Source of the DNA: Fuscovulum sp.
GTDB taxonomy: Bacteria > Pseudomonadota > Alphaproteobacteria > Rhodobacterales > Rhodobacteraceae
NCBI GenBank assembly: GCA_035192965.1
Contig: CP136571.1
Location: forward strand, 2,810,501 to 2,874,500
Length of the DNA: 64,000 bases
Direction: 5' to 3'
The number at the start of each line of letters is the position of its first letter. Position 1 is the stretch's first letter. Positions 8,422 to 16,808 of the stretch are shown here, one piece after another. The position numbers and the translations under genes were made by a program. Below the pieces are notes generated by a model that was not told the DNA's origin, did not search any database, and saw only the letters and a list, made by a program, of their open reading frames with translations.

Positions 8422-9405
8422 TCAGGCAGGTTCGTTCGCGTCGATTGGCACCTCGAAGGTTCCCGCCGCAATGGCGGCCTTCTTCTCTTCCATCGCCGGG
8501 ATCGCATCCGCAGGCACTTCCTCGGCCACGAAGATCAGCTCGTTGCCGCCGTATTTCATGAAGGAATACTCGGTGTAATCCCGGCCCACCGGCTTGCCCG
8601 CCACCACATCGGCCACGATGGCCTCAATCGTCGGGCGATAGTTCCAGATGGCATTGGCAAACACCGTCCCCGGATAGCGCGGCGTATAGTCGATCAGCGA
8701 CCCGATCGCCTTCACCCCGCGCTCCTGCGCGCCATCGGCCGTGCCGATCCGCTCGCCGAACAGGATATCCGCCCCGCCGTCGATCTGCGCTACCGCGGCC
8801 TCCTTGGCCTTGGCCGGATCGAACCACGCGCCGATGAACCCGTTCAGGAACTTCGCCTCCGGGTTCACTTCCTTCACCCCCATGCGGAAGGCGTTGATCA
8901 GCAAGTTCACCTCCGGGATCGGATAGCCGCCAACAGACCCGAAGGTCCCCGTCGTCGACATCTTCCCTGCCAGCATCCCCGCCAGATAGGCCGCCTCATG
9001 GTTGCGCGTGCCGAACACGCCGAAATTGTCGCCCTCCGCCGCGCCCGACGATCCCATCAGGAAGGCCGTCTCGGGGTAATCCGCCGCCACGGCGCGGGCC
9101 TCCGCCTCCACGGCATAGCTTTCGCCCCAGATCAGCTTTGCGCCACCTTCCGCATATTCCCGCATCGCGCGGGGATAGTCGGTCGCGGCCACGCCTTCGG
9201 AAAACTCATACTCGATCAACCCATCCGCCGCCGCCGCCTGCATCGCGGCATGGATGCGCGAATTCCAGGCATTCTCCACGGGCGAGGCATGTACCCCCGC
9301 CACCTTGATCACGGTCTGGGCATTCACCCGGCGAATGTATGCGGGCAGCGCCAGCGTGGCGGCAGCCCCCATCAGCAGCGTCCGGCGTGTGGTCGAAAAG
9401 GTCAT
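8422..9405 (-). CDS. BMP-family ABC transporter substrate-binding protein
   Basis: 327 residues. The N-terminus TTRRTLLMG followed by a hydrophobic stretch and a cut near VNAQ (about residue 30) looks like a Tat-type signal peptide, so the protein is periplasmic. The body matches the BMP/Med family (PF02608), which binds nucleosides, bases or similar ligands. The start at 9405 follows the deaminase stop by 32 bp. It delivers ligand to the permeases at 3630 and 4568. Confidence 0.9.
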   Translation of the reverse strand: MTFSTTRRTLLMGAAATLALPAYIRRVNAQTVIKVAGVHASPVENAWNSRIHAAMQAAAADGLIEYEFSEGVAATDYPRAMREYAEGGAKLIWGESYAVEAEARAVAADYPETAFLMGSSGAAEGDNFGVFGTRNHEAAYLAGMLAGKMSTTGTFGSVGGYPIPEVNLLINAFRMGVKEVNPEAKFLNGFIGAWFDPAKAKEAAVAQIDGGADILFGERIGTADGAQERGVKAIGSLIDYTPRYPGTVFANAIWNYRPTIEAIVADVVAGKPVGRDYTEYSFMKYGGNELIFVAEEVPADAIPAMEEKKAAIAAGTFEVPIDANEPA

Positions 9406-9437
9406 GGCGTAACTCCCCGTTGATGTTGTTGTTGGTT

Positions 9438-10730
9438 TCAGTCTTCCGCAATCGGCGCGTAATCGGCGGGATCGATCCCCGCCGGGCGCCCCGGCAAATC
9501 CAGCCGCGCCAGCCGTGGCGCGGTTTCCGCAATCACCCGGCCCGCCCGGATCACTGCGATCCGCGTGGCCTTCATCCGCACTGCCTCGATCGGGTCGCGC
9601 GCCTGCAACACCACCATCGTCGCAGGCCCGCCCACACGCAGCGTCGGGTCCGGCAATCCCATCGCCAGATGCCCGTTCACGGTCACGGATGTGAAACTCC
9701 ACCCCATCGCCTCGCGCGATGTCATGGGGATGGCATGCACCCCCATATGCGCCACTTCCAGCATGTCGGCCGATCCCAGCGGATACCAAGGATCCATCGT
9801 GCAATCCTGCCCGAAGGCCACGTTCACCCCCGCCGCCCGCAACTCCGGCACCCGCGTCATCCCCCGCCGCCGGGGATAGGTGTCCGACCGCCCCTGCAAT
9901 GTGATGTTGATCAGCGGATTGGGCACGATATGCAGCCCCGCCTCCGCAATCAGCGGGATCAGTTTCGACGCATAGTAATTGTCCATCGAATGCATCGACG
10001 TGCAGTGTGACCCCACCACTCGCCCCTGCAATCCCAACCGCACGGTTTCCGCCGCCAGCGTCTCGATGTGCCGGCTCATCGGATCGTCGCTTTCGTCGCA
10101 ATGCAGATCGACGGGCAACCCGCGCTCCACCGCGATCTCACACAGCCGCCGCACCGAATCTGCCCCCGCCTGCATCGTGCGCTCGAAATGCGGGATGCCG
10201 CCCACCACATCCACGCCCATATCCAGCGCTCGGATCAGGTTCGCCTCTGCCGTCGGGTCGCGAAACAGCCCGTCCTGCGGGAAAGCCACCAGTTGCAGGT
10301 CGATATAGCCCGCGACCTCGCGCTTCACCTCCAGCAAAGCCTCCACAGCCGTCAGCCGGTCATCGCACACATCCACATGCGTCCGGATCGACAACAACCC
10401 CTGCGACACTGCCAGATCGCAGTATCGCAGCGCCCGTTCCTTCACCGCCTCGACCGTCAACAAGGGCTTTAACTCGCCCCACAGCGCGATCCCTTCCAGC
10501 AGCGTGCCAGACCGGTTCAGCCGGGGCAGGCCAAGGCTCAGCGTCGCATCCATGTGAAAATGCGGGTCGGCAAAAGGCGGCGCCACCAGCCGCCCGCCCG
10601 CCTCGATCACCCGGCCCGCTTCGGCCGCAATGCGCGGCGCGATCTCGACGATCCGCCCATCCTTTACCGCGATGTCGACAGCTGTTTTCCCATCGGCAAG
10701 ACGCCCCGCCCTGACCAGCAGATCCAGCAT
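9438..10730 (-). CDS. CodA-family cytosine deaminase with Asp-to-Cys change, probable 5-methylcytosine deaminase
   Basis: 430 residues, aligned from memory along its length with E. coli CodA. Metal and catalytic residues are kept: H57 and H59 (PHFHMD), H210 and E213 (HCDES), H242 (GSHCTSMHS), Q152 (FPQDG) and D309. The residue after D309, equivalent to CodA Asp-314, is C310 (FGQDC then DPWYPLG). Loss of that Asp is the published signature of 5-methylcytosine deaminases, including Rhodobacter sphaeroides Rsp0341, which convert 5-methylcytosine to thymine. The start at 10730 has a GGGGGTG ribosome site. It is first gene of the operon with the BMP transporter, amidase and monooxygenase. Acting on plain cytosine or another aminopyrimidine is not excluded. 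Confidence 0.88.
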   Translation of the reverse strand: MLDLLVRAGRLADGKTAVDIAVKDGRIVEIAPRIAAEAGRVIEAGGRLVAPPFADPHFHMDATLSLGLPRLNRSGTLLEGIALWGELKPLLTVEAVKERALRYCDLAVSQGLLSIRTHVDVCDDRLTAVEALLEVKREVAGYIDLQLVAFPQDGLFRDPTAEANLIRALDMGVDVVGGIPHFERTMQAGADSVRRLCEIAVERGLPVDLHCDESDDPMSRHIETLAAETVRLGLQGRVVGSHCTSMHSMDNYYASKLIPLIAEAGLHIVPNPLINITLQGRSDTYPRRRGMTRVPELRAAGVNVAFGQDCTMDPWYPLGSADMLEVAHMGVHAIPMTSREAMGWSFTSVTVNGHLAMGLPDPTLRVGGPATMVVLQARDPIEAVRMKATRIAVIRAGRVIAETAPRLARLDLPGRPAGIDPADYAPIAED

Positions 10731-10911
10731 GTCACCCCCGTTGGCTTGCCCTCCGGACCATAGGGCCCCCAAGGCATTTGTCGCTTGCCTCAGGGTTAAC
10801 AGGATTTACCCTTCGGTCAAAAAATTTCTTCTGCCGGAATAATGGGCGCTTCCCGGCCTGCGCTGCCCTCGCGAAAGGCAGGCACGAATGGCCCCCCGGC
10901 GAATCCCCGCC

Positions 10912-12357
10912 CTATCGCGCCAGTGCCAGAATGCCCGCCACATCCAGATGCGCCTCCAGATGATCGGCCAGTGCGTCCAGCGTGGCCTCTACCCCGGCCT
11001 CATAACCCGTATCCGCCCCGGTCACCCCAAGCGCCGCCAGCCAATCCCGCCGGAACCCATCCGCCGCGAACAGACCGTGCAGATAGCTGCCCGCCACCCG
11101 CCCGTCGGCAGACACTGCCCCCTCATCCCGCCCACCGATCCGCGCGAAGGGCCGCGCGCAATCCGGCCCAGTTGTCACGCCCAGATGAATCTCATACCCC
11201 GCCACCGCCGCGCCGCTGCCCACATGCACACCGTCCACGAGCGCCAGCCGCTTTTCGCGCCCCAGCACCGTCTCCACATCCAGCAGGCCCAACCCCGGCA
11301 CCGCTCCCGCCGCCCCTTCGATCCCATCCGGATCGGCCAGCACCTGCCCCAGCATCTGATACCCCCCGCACAAGCCCAGCACCCGCCCACCCCGCCGCCG
11401 ATGCGCAAACAGGTCAACGTCCCAACCCTGCCCCCGCAGAAAGGCCAGATCGGATGCCGTCGCCTTCGATCCGGGCAGGATCACCGCCGCCGCATCGCCG
11501 GGGATCACCTGCCCCGCGCGCAACATCACCAGATCCACCCCCGGCTCCACCTTCAGCGGATCAAGGTCATCGAAATTGGCAATCCCCGGCAGGCACAGCA
11601 CCACCACCTTCGCCCCCCCGCGATGCGGCCCGCCCACCAGACCCACCGCATCCTCGGCCGGCAACCGCCAGGCGTCCCGGAACCACGGCACCACGCCAAA
11701 GCCGCGCCACCCAGTGCGCGCCTCCAGCCAGCGATAGCCGTCATCGAACAACGTCACATCCCCGCGAAAGCGGTTGATGATGAACCCCGCCACCATGGCG
11801 GCATCCCCCGCCTCCAGCACCGCCTGCGTCCCCACGATCTGCGCGATCACGCCGCCCCGGTCGATATCCCCCACCAACAGCACCGGCACATCCGCCGCCA
11901 TGGCAAAGCCCATATTGGCAATGTCGCCCGCCCGCAGGTTCACCTCGGCCGGGCTGCCCGCCCCTTCCACGATCACCAGATCATGCCCCGCCTTCAGCCG
12001 GGCAAAGCTCTCCATCACCCCCGCCATCAGGCGCGGCTTCAACCCCGCATAATCGCGGGCCTCTGCCCGTGTCAGCCGCTTGCCCTGCAAGATCACCTGC
12101 GCGCCCGTCTCGCTTTCGGGTTTCAGCAGCACCGGGTTCATGTCAGTGACCGGATCAATCCCCGCCGCTCGCGCCTGCAGCGCCTGCGCCCGCCCGATCT
12201 CGCCCCCGTCCACCGTCACGGCGGCATTGTTTGACATGTTCTGCGGCTTGAACGGCGCGACGCTCAGCCCCCGCCGCCGCGCCGCCCGGCACAGCCCAGC
12301 GACGATCAGCGATTTGCCGACATCTGACCCCGTGCCCTGCACCATCACCGCCCGCAT
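10912..12357 (-). CDS. cobQ: Cobyric acid synthase
   Basis: 481 residues, the usual length. The N-terminal dethiobiotin-synthetase-like domain has the nucleotide loop GTGSDVGKS (residues 8-16) and [10 protein letters not shown]. The C-terminal class I glutamine amidotransferase domain has C330 in LGLCGGYQ and a His in GSYLHGLF. CobQ amidates four carboxylates of adenosyl-cobyrinic acid a,c-diamide using glutamine and ATP in cytosolic cobalamin synthesis. A GAGGAG site precedes the ATG. No other cob gene and no recognisable cobalamin riboswitch is in the window, so it is separated from the rest of the pathway. Confidence 0.96.
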   Translation of the reverse strand: MRAVMVQGTGSDVGKSLIVAGLCRAARRRGLSVAPFKPQNMSNNAAVTVDGGEIGRAQALQARAAGIDPVTDMNPVLLKPESETGAQVILQGKRLTRAEARDYAGLKPRLMAGVMESFARLKAGHDLVIVEGAGSPAEVNLRAGDIANMGFAMAADVPVLLVGDIDRGGVIAQIVGTQAVLEAGDAAMVAGFIINRFRGDVTLFDDGYRWLEARTGWRGFGVVPWFRDAWRLPAEDAVGLVGGPHRGGAKVVVLCLPGIANFDDLDPLKVEPGVDLVMLRAGQVIPGDAAAVILPGSKATASDLAFLRGQGWDVDLFAHRRRGGRVLGLCGGYQMLGQVLADPDGIEGAAGAVPGLGLLDVETVLGREKRLALVDGVHVGSGAAVAGYEIHLGVTTGPDCARPFARIGGRDEGAVSADGRVAGSYLHGLFAADGFRRDWLAALGVTGADTGYEAGVEATLDALADHLEAHLDVAGILALAR

Positions 12358-12469
12358 GTCCCGCTCCTCGCAAACAATGCCCCTTCATCGCAGGCCGGGG
12401 CGCAGGCCGAAAGCCCGGACGGGATCCTTGCCAAAAGGTGAACGGATTCTGCCGACGCCGTTCGCTGCG

Positions 12470-12513
12470 TGCATACGCCTGTCTGCACAGCCGTCTGCAC
12501 CACGCGCTGCACA
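12470..12513. repeat. Short direct repeats TGCAYN upstream of cobQ
   Basis: Four TGCA(C/T)(A/C) hexamers occur at 12470, 12484, 12496 and 12508, spaced 14, 12 and 12 bp, between the stop of the TetR gene and the cobQ start. Helical-phase spacing suggests stacked sites for a DNA-binding protein, but it may be chance. Confidence 0.3.
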
Positions 12514-12519
12514 GGCTTT

Positions 12520-13176
12520 TCAGCCCCCCGCCAGCCGCCCCTCGGCCCCAAAATGGCGCGGAAAGAACGCCGCCGCACTTGCCCAGACCGTCGCCTGCGC
12601 CTCCTCACGGCTATAGGGATTCTGCATCGTCATCAGGTCCAGCCAGACCCCTTCTGTCGTCACTCGCAGCACCCGCGCAATCCGAACCGCATCACCCGAA
12701 TAGCTGCCAAGCGCAACAAGGTCACTGCAAAGACCCTCCATAAGCCTTTGATATTCTTCATCGTTAGAGCCACAGCTTTCCTGATACATCGGGCGGCTCT
12801 GCGCCTCACCCCAGAACGCACACCACGCTGCCAGCCGATCCGCGGTGCAAATGGCCGGCGCAAAATCGGCGTCGATCAAGGCCGCGATCCGGTCCGCCGG
12901 ATGCGGCCCCGCCACCGCCAACGCCGCCTGCCAATTGGCGCGGTACTCCTCCGACAGGTGATCCAGCGTCGCAGCCAGAAGCTTGTCCTTTGATTCAAAA
13001 TGGAAATTCGCCAACCCATGCGACAACCCCGCCCGCCTGGCCACCTCACCCAGCGTCGTCCGCGCAAAGCCGTTTTCCGCAATCACCGATATCGTCGCCT
13101 CGATCAACTGCAGCCGACGTTCCTCACGGCTCAACTTGCGGCGCGGCGCAGGAGTCGTCTCAGTTGCGGCCTCCAT
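12520..13176 (-). CDS. TetR-family transcriptional regulator, BetI-like
   Basis: 218 residues. An N-terminal helix-turn-helix spans about residues 20-60 (TTLGEVARRAGLSHGLANFHF), and the C-terminal part resembles the BetI-type ligand domain. The start at 13176 is chosen because AAAGGA lies 6 bases upstream; an alternative ATG is 6 bases further up. It is divergent from the Rieske oxygenase operon, and the region between carries an operator-like set of TGATTGA half-sites much like the E. coli BetI site. It probably represses that operon and itself until a betaine-like or other catabolic ligand binds. Confidence 0.85.
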   Translation of the reverse strand: MEAATETTPAPRRKLSREERRLQLIEATISVIAENGFARTTLGEVARRAGLSHGLANFHFESKDKLLAATLDHLSEEYRANWQAALAVAGPHPADRIAALIDADFAPAICTADRLAAWCAFWGEAQSRPMYQESCGSNDEEYQRLMEGLCSDLVALGSYSGDAVRIARVLRVTTEGVWLDLMTMQNPYSREEAQATVWASAAAFFPRHFGAEGRLAGG

Positions 13177-13250
13177 CGGCATTCCTTTCACACAAGAATC
13201 TCCTACAATATTGCCCGGAACGCCAACAAAACAAAGGCTTTTCGCCCTCA

Positions 13251-13278
13251 TCAATCATTTTGATTGACAGTTCAATCA
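13251..13278. promoter_or_regulatory. Triple half-site operator for the BetI-like regulator
   Basis: Half-sites TCAATCA (13251-13257), TGATTGA (13261-13267) and TCAATCA (13272-13278) form two overlapping perfect inverted repeats with spacers of 3 and 4 bp. The right-hand one, TGATTGACAGTTCAATCA, resembles the BetI operator core. It lies between the divergent TetR and Rieske oxygenase starts, about 50 bp before the oxygenase ATG. Confidence 0.65.
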
Positions 13279-13330
13279 GAATCTTGCGACCATTCCCGAA
13301 CGCCTGCCCCTCCGACCCGGAGCCTTCCGC

Positions 13331-14539
13331 ATGACGACCCACCCGCTCCATTCGCTTCCCATCCCGAACACCTGGGATCGGCGCGGCCTGCCCGGCTGGA
13401 CCTATCACTCCCCCGCCCTGTTTGAGCTTGAAAAGTCACATGTTTTCCTGACGCACTGGCAGGTGGCCGGGCATGAATGCGACCTGCCCGCCCCCGGCGA
13501 TTGGCTCACTTTCGACATGCTCGGTGAACGCGCGGTGCTGATGCGGGGCGCCGATGGCGTGGTCCGCGCCTTCCACAACCTGTGCCGCCACCGTGGCGCG
13601 CGTGTCGTAGACGGCGACCGCGGCCAATGCCGGGGCGCCATAGTTTGTCCCTTCCATGGCTGGGTCTATAACCTTGACGGCACCCTGCGCGGGGCGGCCC
13701 AACCCACCAGCTTTGGCGATATGGATCGCACGAAGTTCGGCCTGAAACCCATTGAACTGCAATCCTTCCATGGATTTCTCTTCATCCGCTTCAATCCCGG
13801 CCCACAGCCCGATATCGCCGATTACCTCGCCCCCTATGAGGCCGATTTCGCCGCCTATCGCACCGCCGACATGCTGCCCGTCGCCACCCCCTATTGGTCA
13901 ACCGAACTGCCGGTGAACTGGAAATCCGTTCGGGATGTCGACAATGAAGGCTACCACGTCCCGCTCGCCCATCCCGGATTGCAGGATCTCTATGGCCGTG
14001 ACTATCGCGATGTCTTTCTTCCGCATGGGCTGAACATTTCCATCGGCCGCTACGGCGATACCCCCGGCAGGCTCTGGTCGGTGCGCCATTACAACCGCCT
14101 GTCCCGGTCACGCGATCACCTGCCCCCGCATCTGGCTGGCGCCTGGACATATTACGGCCTGTTCCCGCAGATCGTTTTTGCCTTCACCCCGGAAGGTGTT
14201 CAATACTATCACGAAATCCCGATCGGCCCCGGCCGGACCCGGCTCACCGGCAGGCTCTACCGCAACCCCGATGAAACCCGGCAAGAGCGTCTCGCCCGCT
14301 ACCTCGCCATGCGCATCGACCGCGACACCTCGGCCGAGGATCAGCAGCTTTCCATCTGGTCGAACGAATCCATGCGCTCGTCGGCTTTCGAAAACTTTCA
14401 TCTTTCCGATCTCGAATGGGGCCTGCGCCGCCATCACGATGACCTGCGCGCACTGATCCCGGTGATGAAACTGGATCAGGCCCCACCAGAAGACCGCATC
14501 GCCGCAATCAATCGGGAAATGCTTGGCGCATCAACCTGA
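13331..14539 (+). CDS. Rieske non-heme iron oxygenase, alpha subunit
   Basis: 402 residues. The Rieske 2Fe-2S ligands are C85-x-H87 and C106-x2-H109. The mononuclear iron site is in DNEGYHVPLAH, with H209 and H214. The family includes choline, carnitine and glycine-betaine mono-oxygenases and aromatic ring hydroxylases; the BetI-like regulator and the zwitterion/polyamine-type transporter favour a quaternary amine or similar substrate, which is an inference. A reductase partner is needed, but none is encoded nearby. It is first gene of the plus-strand operon ending at 21399. Confidence 0.88.
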   Translation: MTTHPLHSLPIPNTWDRRGLPGWTYHSPALFELEKSHVFLTHWQVAGHECDLPAPGDWLTFDMLGERAVLMRGADGVVRAFHNLCRHRGARVVDGDRGQCRGAIVCPFHGWVYNLDGTLRGAAQPTSFGDMDRTKFGLKPIELQSFHGFLFIRFNPGPQPDIADYLAPYEADFAAYRTADMLPVATPYWSTELPVNWKSVRDVDNEGYHVPLAHPGLQDLYGRDYRDVFLPHGLNISIGRYGDTPGRLWSVRHYNRLSRSRDHLPPHLAGAWTYYGLFPQIVFAFTPEGVQYYHEIPIGPGRTRLTGRLYRNPDETRQERLARYLAMRIDRDTSAEDQQLSIWSNESMRSSAFENFHLSDLEWGLRRHHDDLRALIPVMKLDQAPPEDRIAAINREMLGAST

Positions 14540-14600
14540 CCGCGCCTAGCCTGCCACCACCAGACCGGGCAAACCGGCACATGCCCACAGGGAGACTGCC

Positions 14601-15704
14601 ATGAAACTGACCCGCAGAAATGCCCTTCTGACCCTCGGTAGCACTCTGGCGCTTCCCTATGTCCGCCCCTCTTGGGCGCAGGCCGGAACGGTGAATGTCT
14701 ACAACTGGTCTGACTATATCGGTGAAACCACCATCGCGGATTTCGAGGCGGAAACCGGCATTGGCGTGGTCTATGACCTGTATTCCAGCGCCGAAGAGAT
14801 GCAGGCAAAGATGCTGGCCGGATCGACGGGCTATGATGTCGTGGTGATGGCCGGTCTGAACCTGCCTAACTTCGTTCAGGCGGGCGTCTATCAGAAACTG
14901 GATCGCAGCCGCCTGACAAACCACGCAAACCTCGACCCACAAATCCTTAAGATCGTTGAAGGATTCGATCCGGGGAACGAACACGGTGTTCCTTACATGT
15001 GGGGCTCTGTGGGCGTCACCTATAACCTCGACATGATCCGTGAACGCCTGCCCGATGCCGACCTTGAATCCCTCGACACGCTGTTCAAACCCGAAAACGC
15101 CGCCAAGCTGGCGGATTGCGGTATCTCTCTGCTCGATAGCCCCACCGACATCGGCTTCATGGTGATGAAGTATATCGGGATTGATCCCAACACCGCTGGC
15201 CCCGCCGAATACCAGAAAATGGCCGAGGCATTTGCCCCCATCCGCGACTATGTCGCCACTTTCGATAATGCCAATTACCTGACCTCCATCCCGAATGGTG
15301 AACTTTGCGCCATCAACAGTTGGTCTGGCGATTACGGCGTGGCCAAGGCCCGCGCCGCCGAGGCGGGGATTGAGATGAACCTCGCCTACTACGTTCCAAA
15401 GACCGGCGCGCCAGCCTGGTTCGATCTGCTGTGCCTGCCCGCCGACGCGCCCAACACCGACAACGCCTATACCTTCGTCAACTACCTGCTGCGCCCCGAG
15501 GTGATTGCCGCCTGCACGAACTTCATCGGCTATGCCAATGCCAACAAGGCAGCAACGCCGCTGGTCGATCCCGCCATTGCATCCGATCCGGCCATCTATC
15601 CGGATGACGCGACGCTGGCCCGCATGTTCACCCCCACCCCGCAAACCGAAGAACAGGACCGCGAGATCACCCGCATCTGGACCACCATCAAGTCCGGCGG
15701 CTGA
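14601..15704 (+). CDS. PotD/PotF-like ABC transporter substrate-binding protein
   Basis: 367 residues. The N-terminus TRRNALLTLGS and a cut after SWAQA (about residue 28) form a Tat-like signal peptide. The mature start VNVYNWSDYIG is the hallmark of spermidine/putrescine-type binding proteins (SBP_bac_8). A GGGAG ribosome site is 6 bases upstream. It is periplasmic and feeds the ATPase and two permeases that follow, the first after only 2 bp. PotD-type proteins also bind betaines, opines and other cationic or zwitterionic compounds, so polyamine specificity should not be assumed. Confidence 0.9.
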   Translation: MKLTRRNALLTLGSTLALPYVRPSWAQAGTVNVYNWSDYIGETTIADFEAETGIGVVYDLYSSAEEMQAKMLAGSTGYDVVVMAGLNLPNFVQAGVYQKLDRSRLTNHANLDPQILKIVEGFDPGNEHGVPYMWGSVGVTYNLDMIRERLPDADLESLDTLFKPENAAKLADCGISLLDSPTDIGFMVMKYIGIDPNTAGPAEYQKMAEAFAPIRDYVATFDNANYLTSIPNGELCAINSWSGDYGVAKARAAEAGIEMNLAYYVPKTGAPAWFDLLCLPADAPNTDNAYTFVNYLLRPEVIAACTNFIGYANANKAATPLVDPAIASDPAIYPDDATLARMFTPTPQTEEQDREITRIWTTIKSGG

Positions 15705-15706
15705 CC

Positions 15707-16804
15707 ATGACCGCTGCCGCCGCGCCGTTTCTAAGGATCGAGGGCGTCTCCAAGACATTCGGCACCTTTCAGGCCGTGCGCGACGTGTCGCTGACCATCA
15801 CCAAGGGCGAAATCTTTGCCCTTCTTGGCGGTTCCGGCTGCGGCAAGACAACCCTTTCGCGGATGCTTGCAGGGTTCGAAGAACCCACCGCAGGCCGCAT
15901 CTTTCTGGACGGGCAGGACATGACAAAGGTTCCGCCTTGGGAACGGCCCGTCCACATGATGTTTCAAAGCTATGCCCTCTTCCCCCACATGACCGTGGAA
16001 AAGAATGTGGGCTATGGGCTGAAGCACGAACCCATGACCGCCGCTCAGCGCGCCGACCGTGTCCGTGCCATGCTGGAACTGGTGCAACTCACCCCCTTTG
16101 CCCAACGCAAACCCCATCAGATTTCGGGCGGCCAGCGTCAACGTGTGGCGCTTGCCCGCGCTTTGGCCCGGCAGCCAAAGCTCCTGCTGCTCGATGAACC
16201 CCTTGCCGCGCTGGACAAGAAGCTGCGTGAACACACGCAGTTCGAACTGATGTCCATTCAGGAACGCACGGGCGTAACCTTCATCGTCGTGACCCATGAT
16301 CAGGAAGAGGCGATGACCCTGGCCGACCGCATCGCCGTCATGGATCGCGGGCAGGTGCAGCAAATCGGCCCCCCGGCCGAGGTTTACGAACAACCCGCCT
16401 CGCGGTTTGTAGCCAATTTCCTGGGCTCCATCACCCAGTTCGACGCCACCGTCACCGCCATTGACGGCCCCCGCACCCGCCTGTCCGTTCCCACCTTCGG
16501 GGCCGAGGTCGAGGCTGGAACCCTGCCCGGCATCGCACAGGGCGAAACGCTTACCCTTGGCCTGCGCCCGGAAAAGGTGATGCTGCACCGCGACCGGCCC
16601 GAAGGTCCCAACGTGATCGCGGGCGAGGTGAAGGATCTTGCCTATTTCGGCAAGGACAGCCTGTATCGTGTCACCCTTCCCGGCGGCGGGTTGATGTCGG
16701 TTCATGCGGTGAATGCCCGCCGCACGGGCGATGCCCGCCCGGATTGGAATGATCGCGTCTGGCTCAGCTTTGATCCATCCGCAGCCATCCTGTTGCGGGA
16801 TTGA
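15707..16804 (+). CDS. PotA-like ABC transporter ATP-binding protein
   Basis: 365 residues, one ABC domain plus a C-terminal TOBE domain. Walker A is GGSGCGKT (about residues 39-46), the signature is SGGQRQR, Walker B is LLLLDEPLAALD and the switch His is in VTHDQEEA. The standard Gly-Pro-Ser before the P-loop is Gly-Gly-Ser here, which is tolerated in the family. It energises uptake through the permeases at 16809 and 17723. Confidence 0.92.
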   Translation: MTAAAAPFLRIEGVSKTFGTFQAVRDVSLTITKGEIFALLGGSGCGKTTLSRMLAGFEEPTAGRIFLDGQDMTKVPPWERPVHMMFQSYALFPHMTVEKNVGYGLKHEPMTAAQRADRVRAMLELVQLTPFAQRKPHQISGGQRQRVALARALARQPKLLLLDEPLAALDKKLREHTQFELMSIQERTGVTFIVVTHDQEEAMTLADRIAVMDRGQVQQIGPPAEVYEQPASRFVANFLGSITQFDATVTAIDGPRTRLSVPTFGAEVEAGTLPGIAQGETLTLGLRPEKVMLHRDRPEGPNVIAGEVKDLAYFGKDSLYRVTLPGGGLMSVHAVNARRTGDARPDWNDRVWLSFDPSAAILLRD

Positions 16805-16808
16805 TCCG

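Noticed and set aside
6973..9423. An 816-codon open frame on the plus strand, rich in Pro, Arg and His
   Set aside because: It is antisense to the ATPase, amidase and binding-protein genes, has the Pro/Arg/His-rich composition of GC-driven shadow frames and shows no domain.
12358..12520. Possible cobalamin riboswitch ahead of cobQ
   Set aside because: The region is too short and no B12-box-like conserved segment is visible; only short TGCA repeats were kept.
12520..13254. Longer TetR start at 13254
   Set aside because: The extra 26 residues lack a ribosome site and run through the promoter region; ATG 13176 has AAAGGA upstream and fits TetR N-termini.
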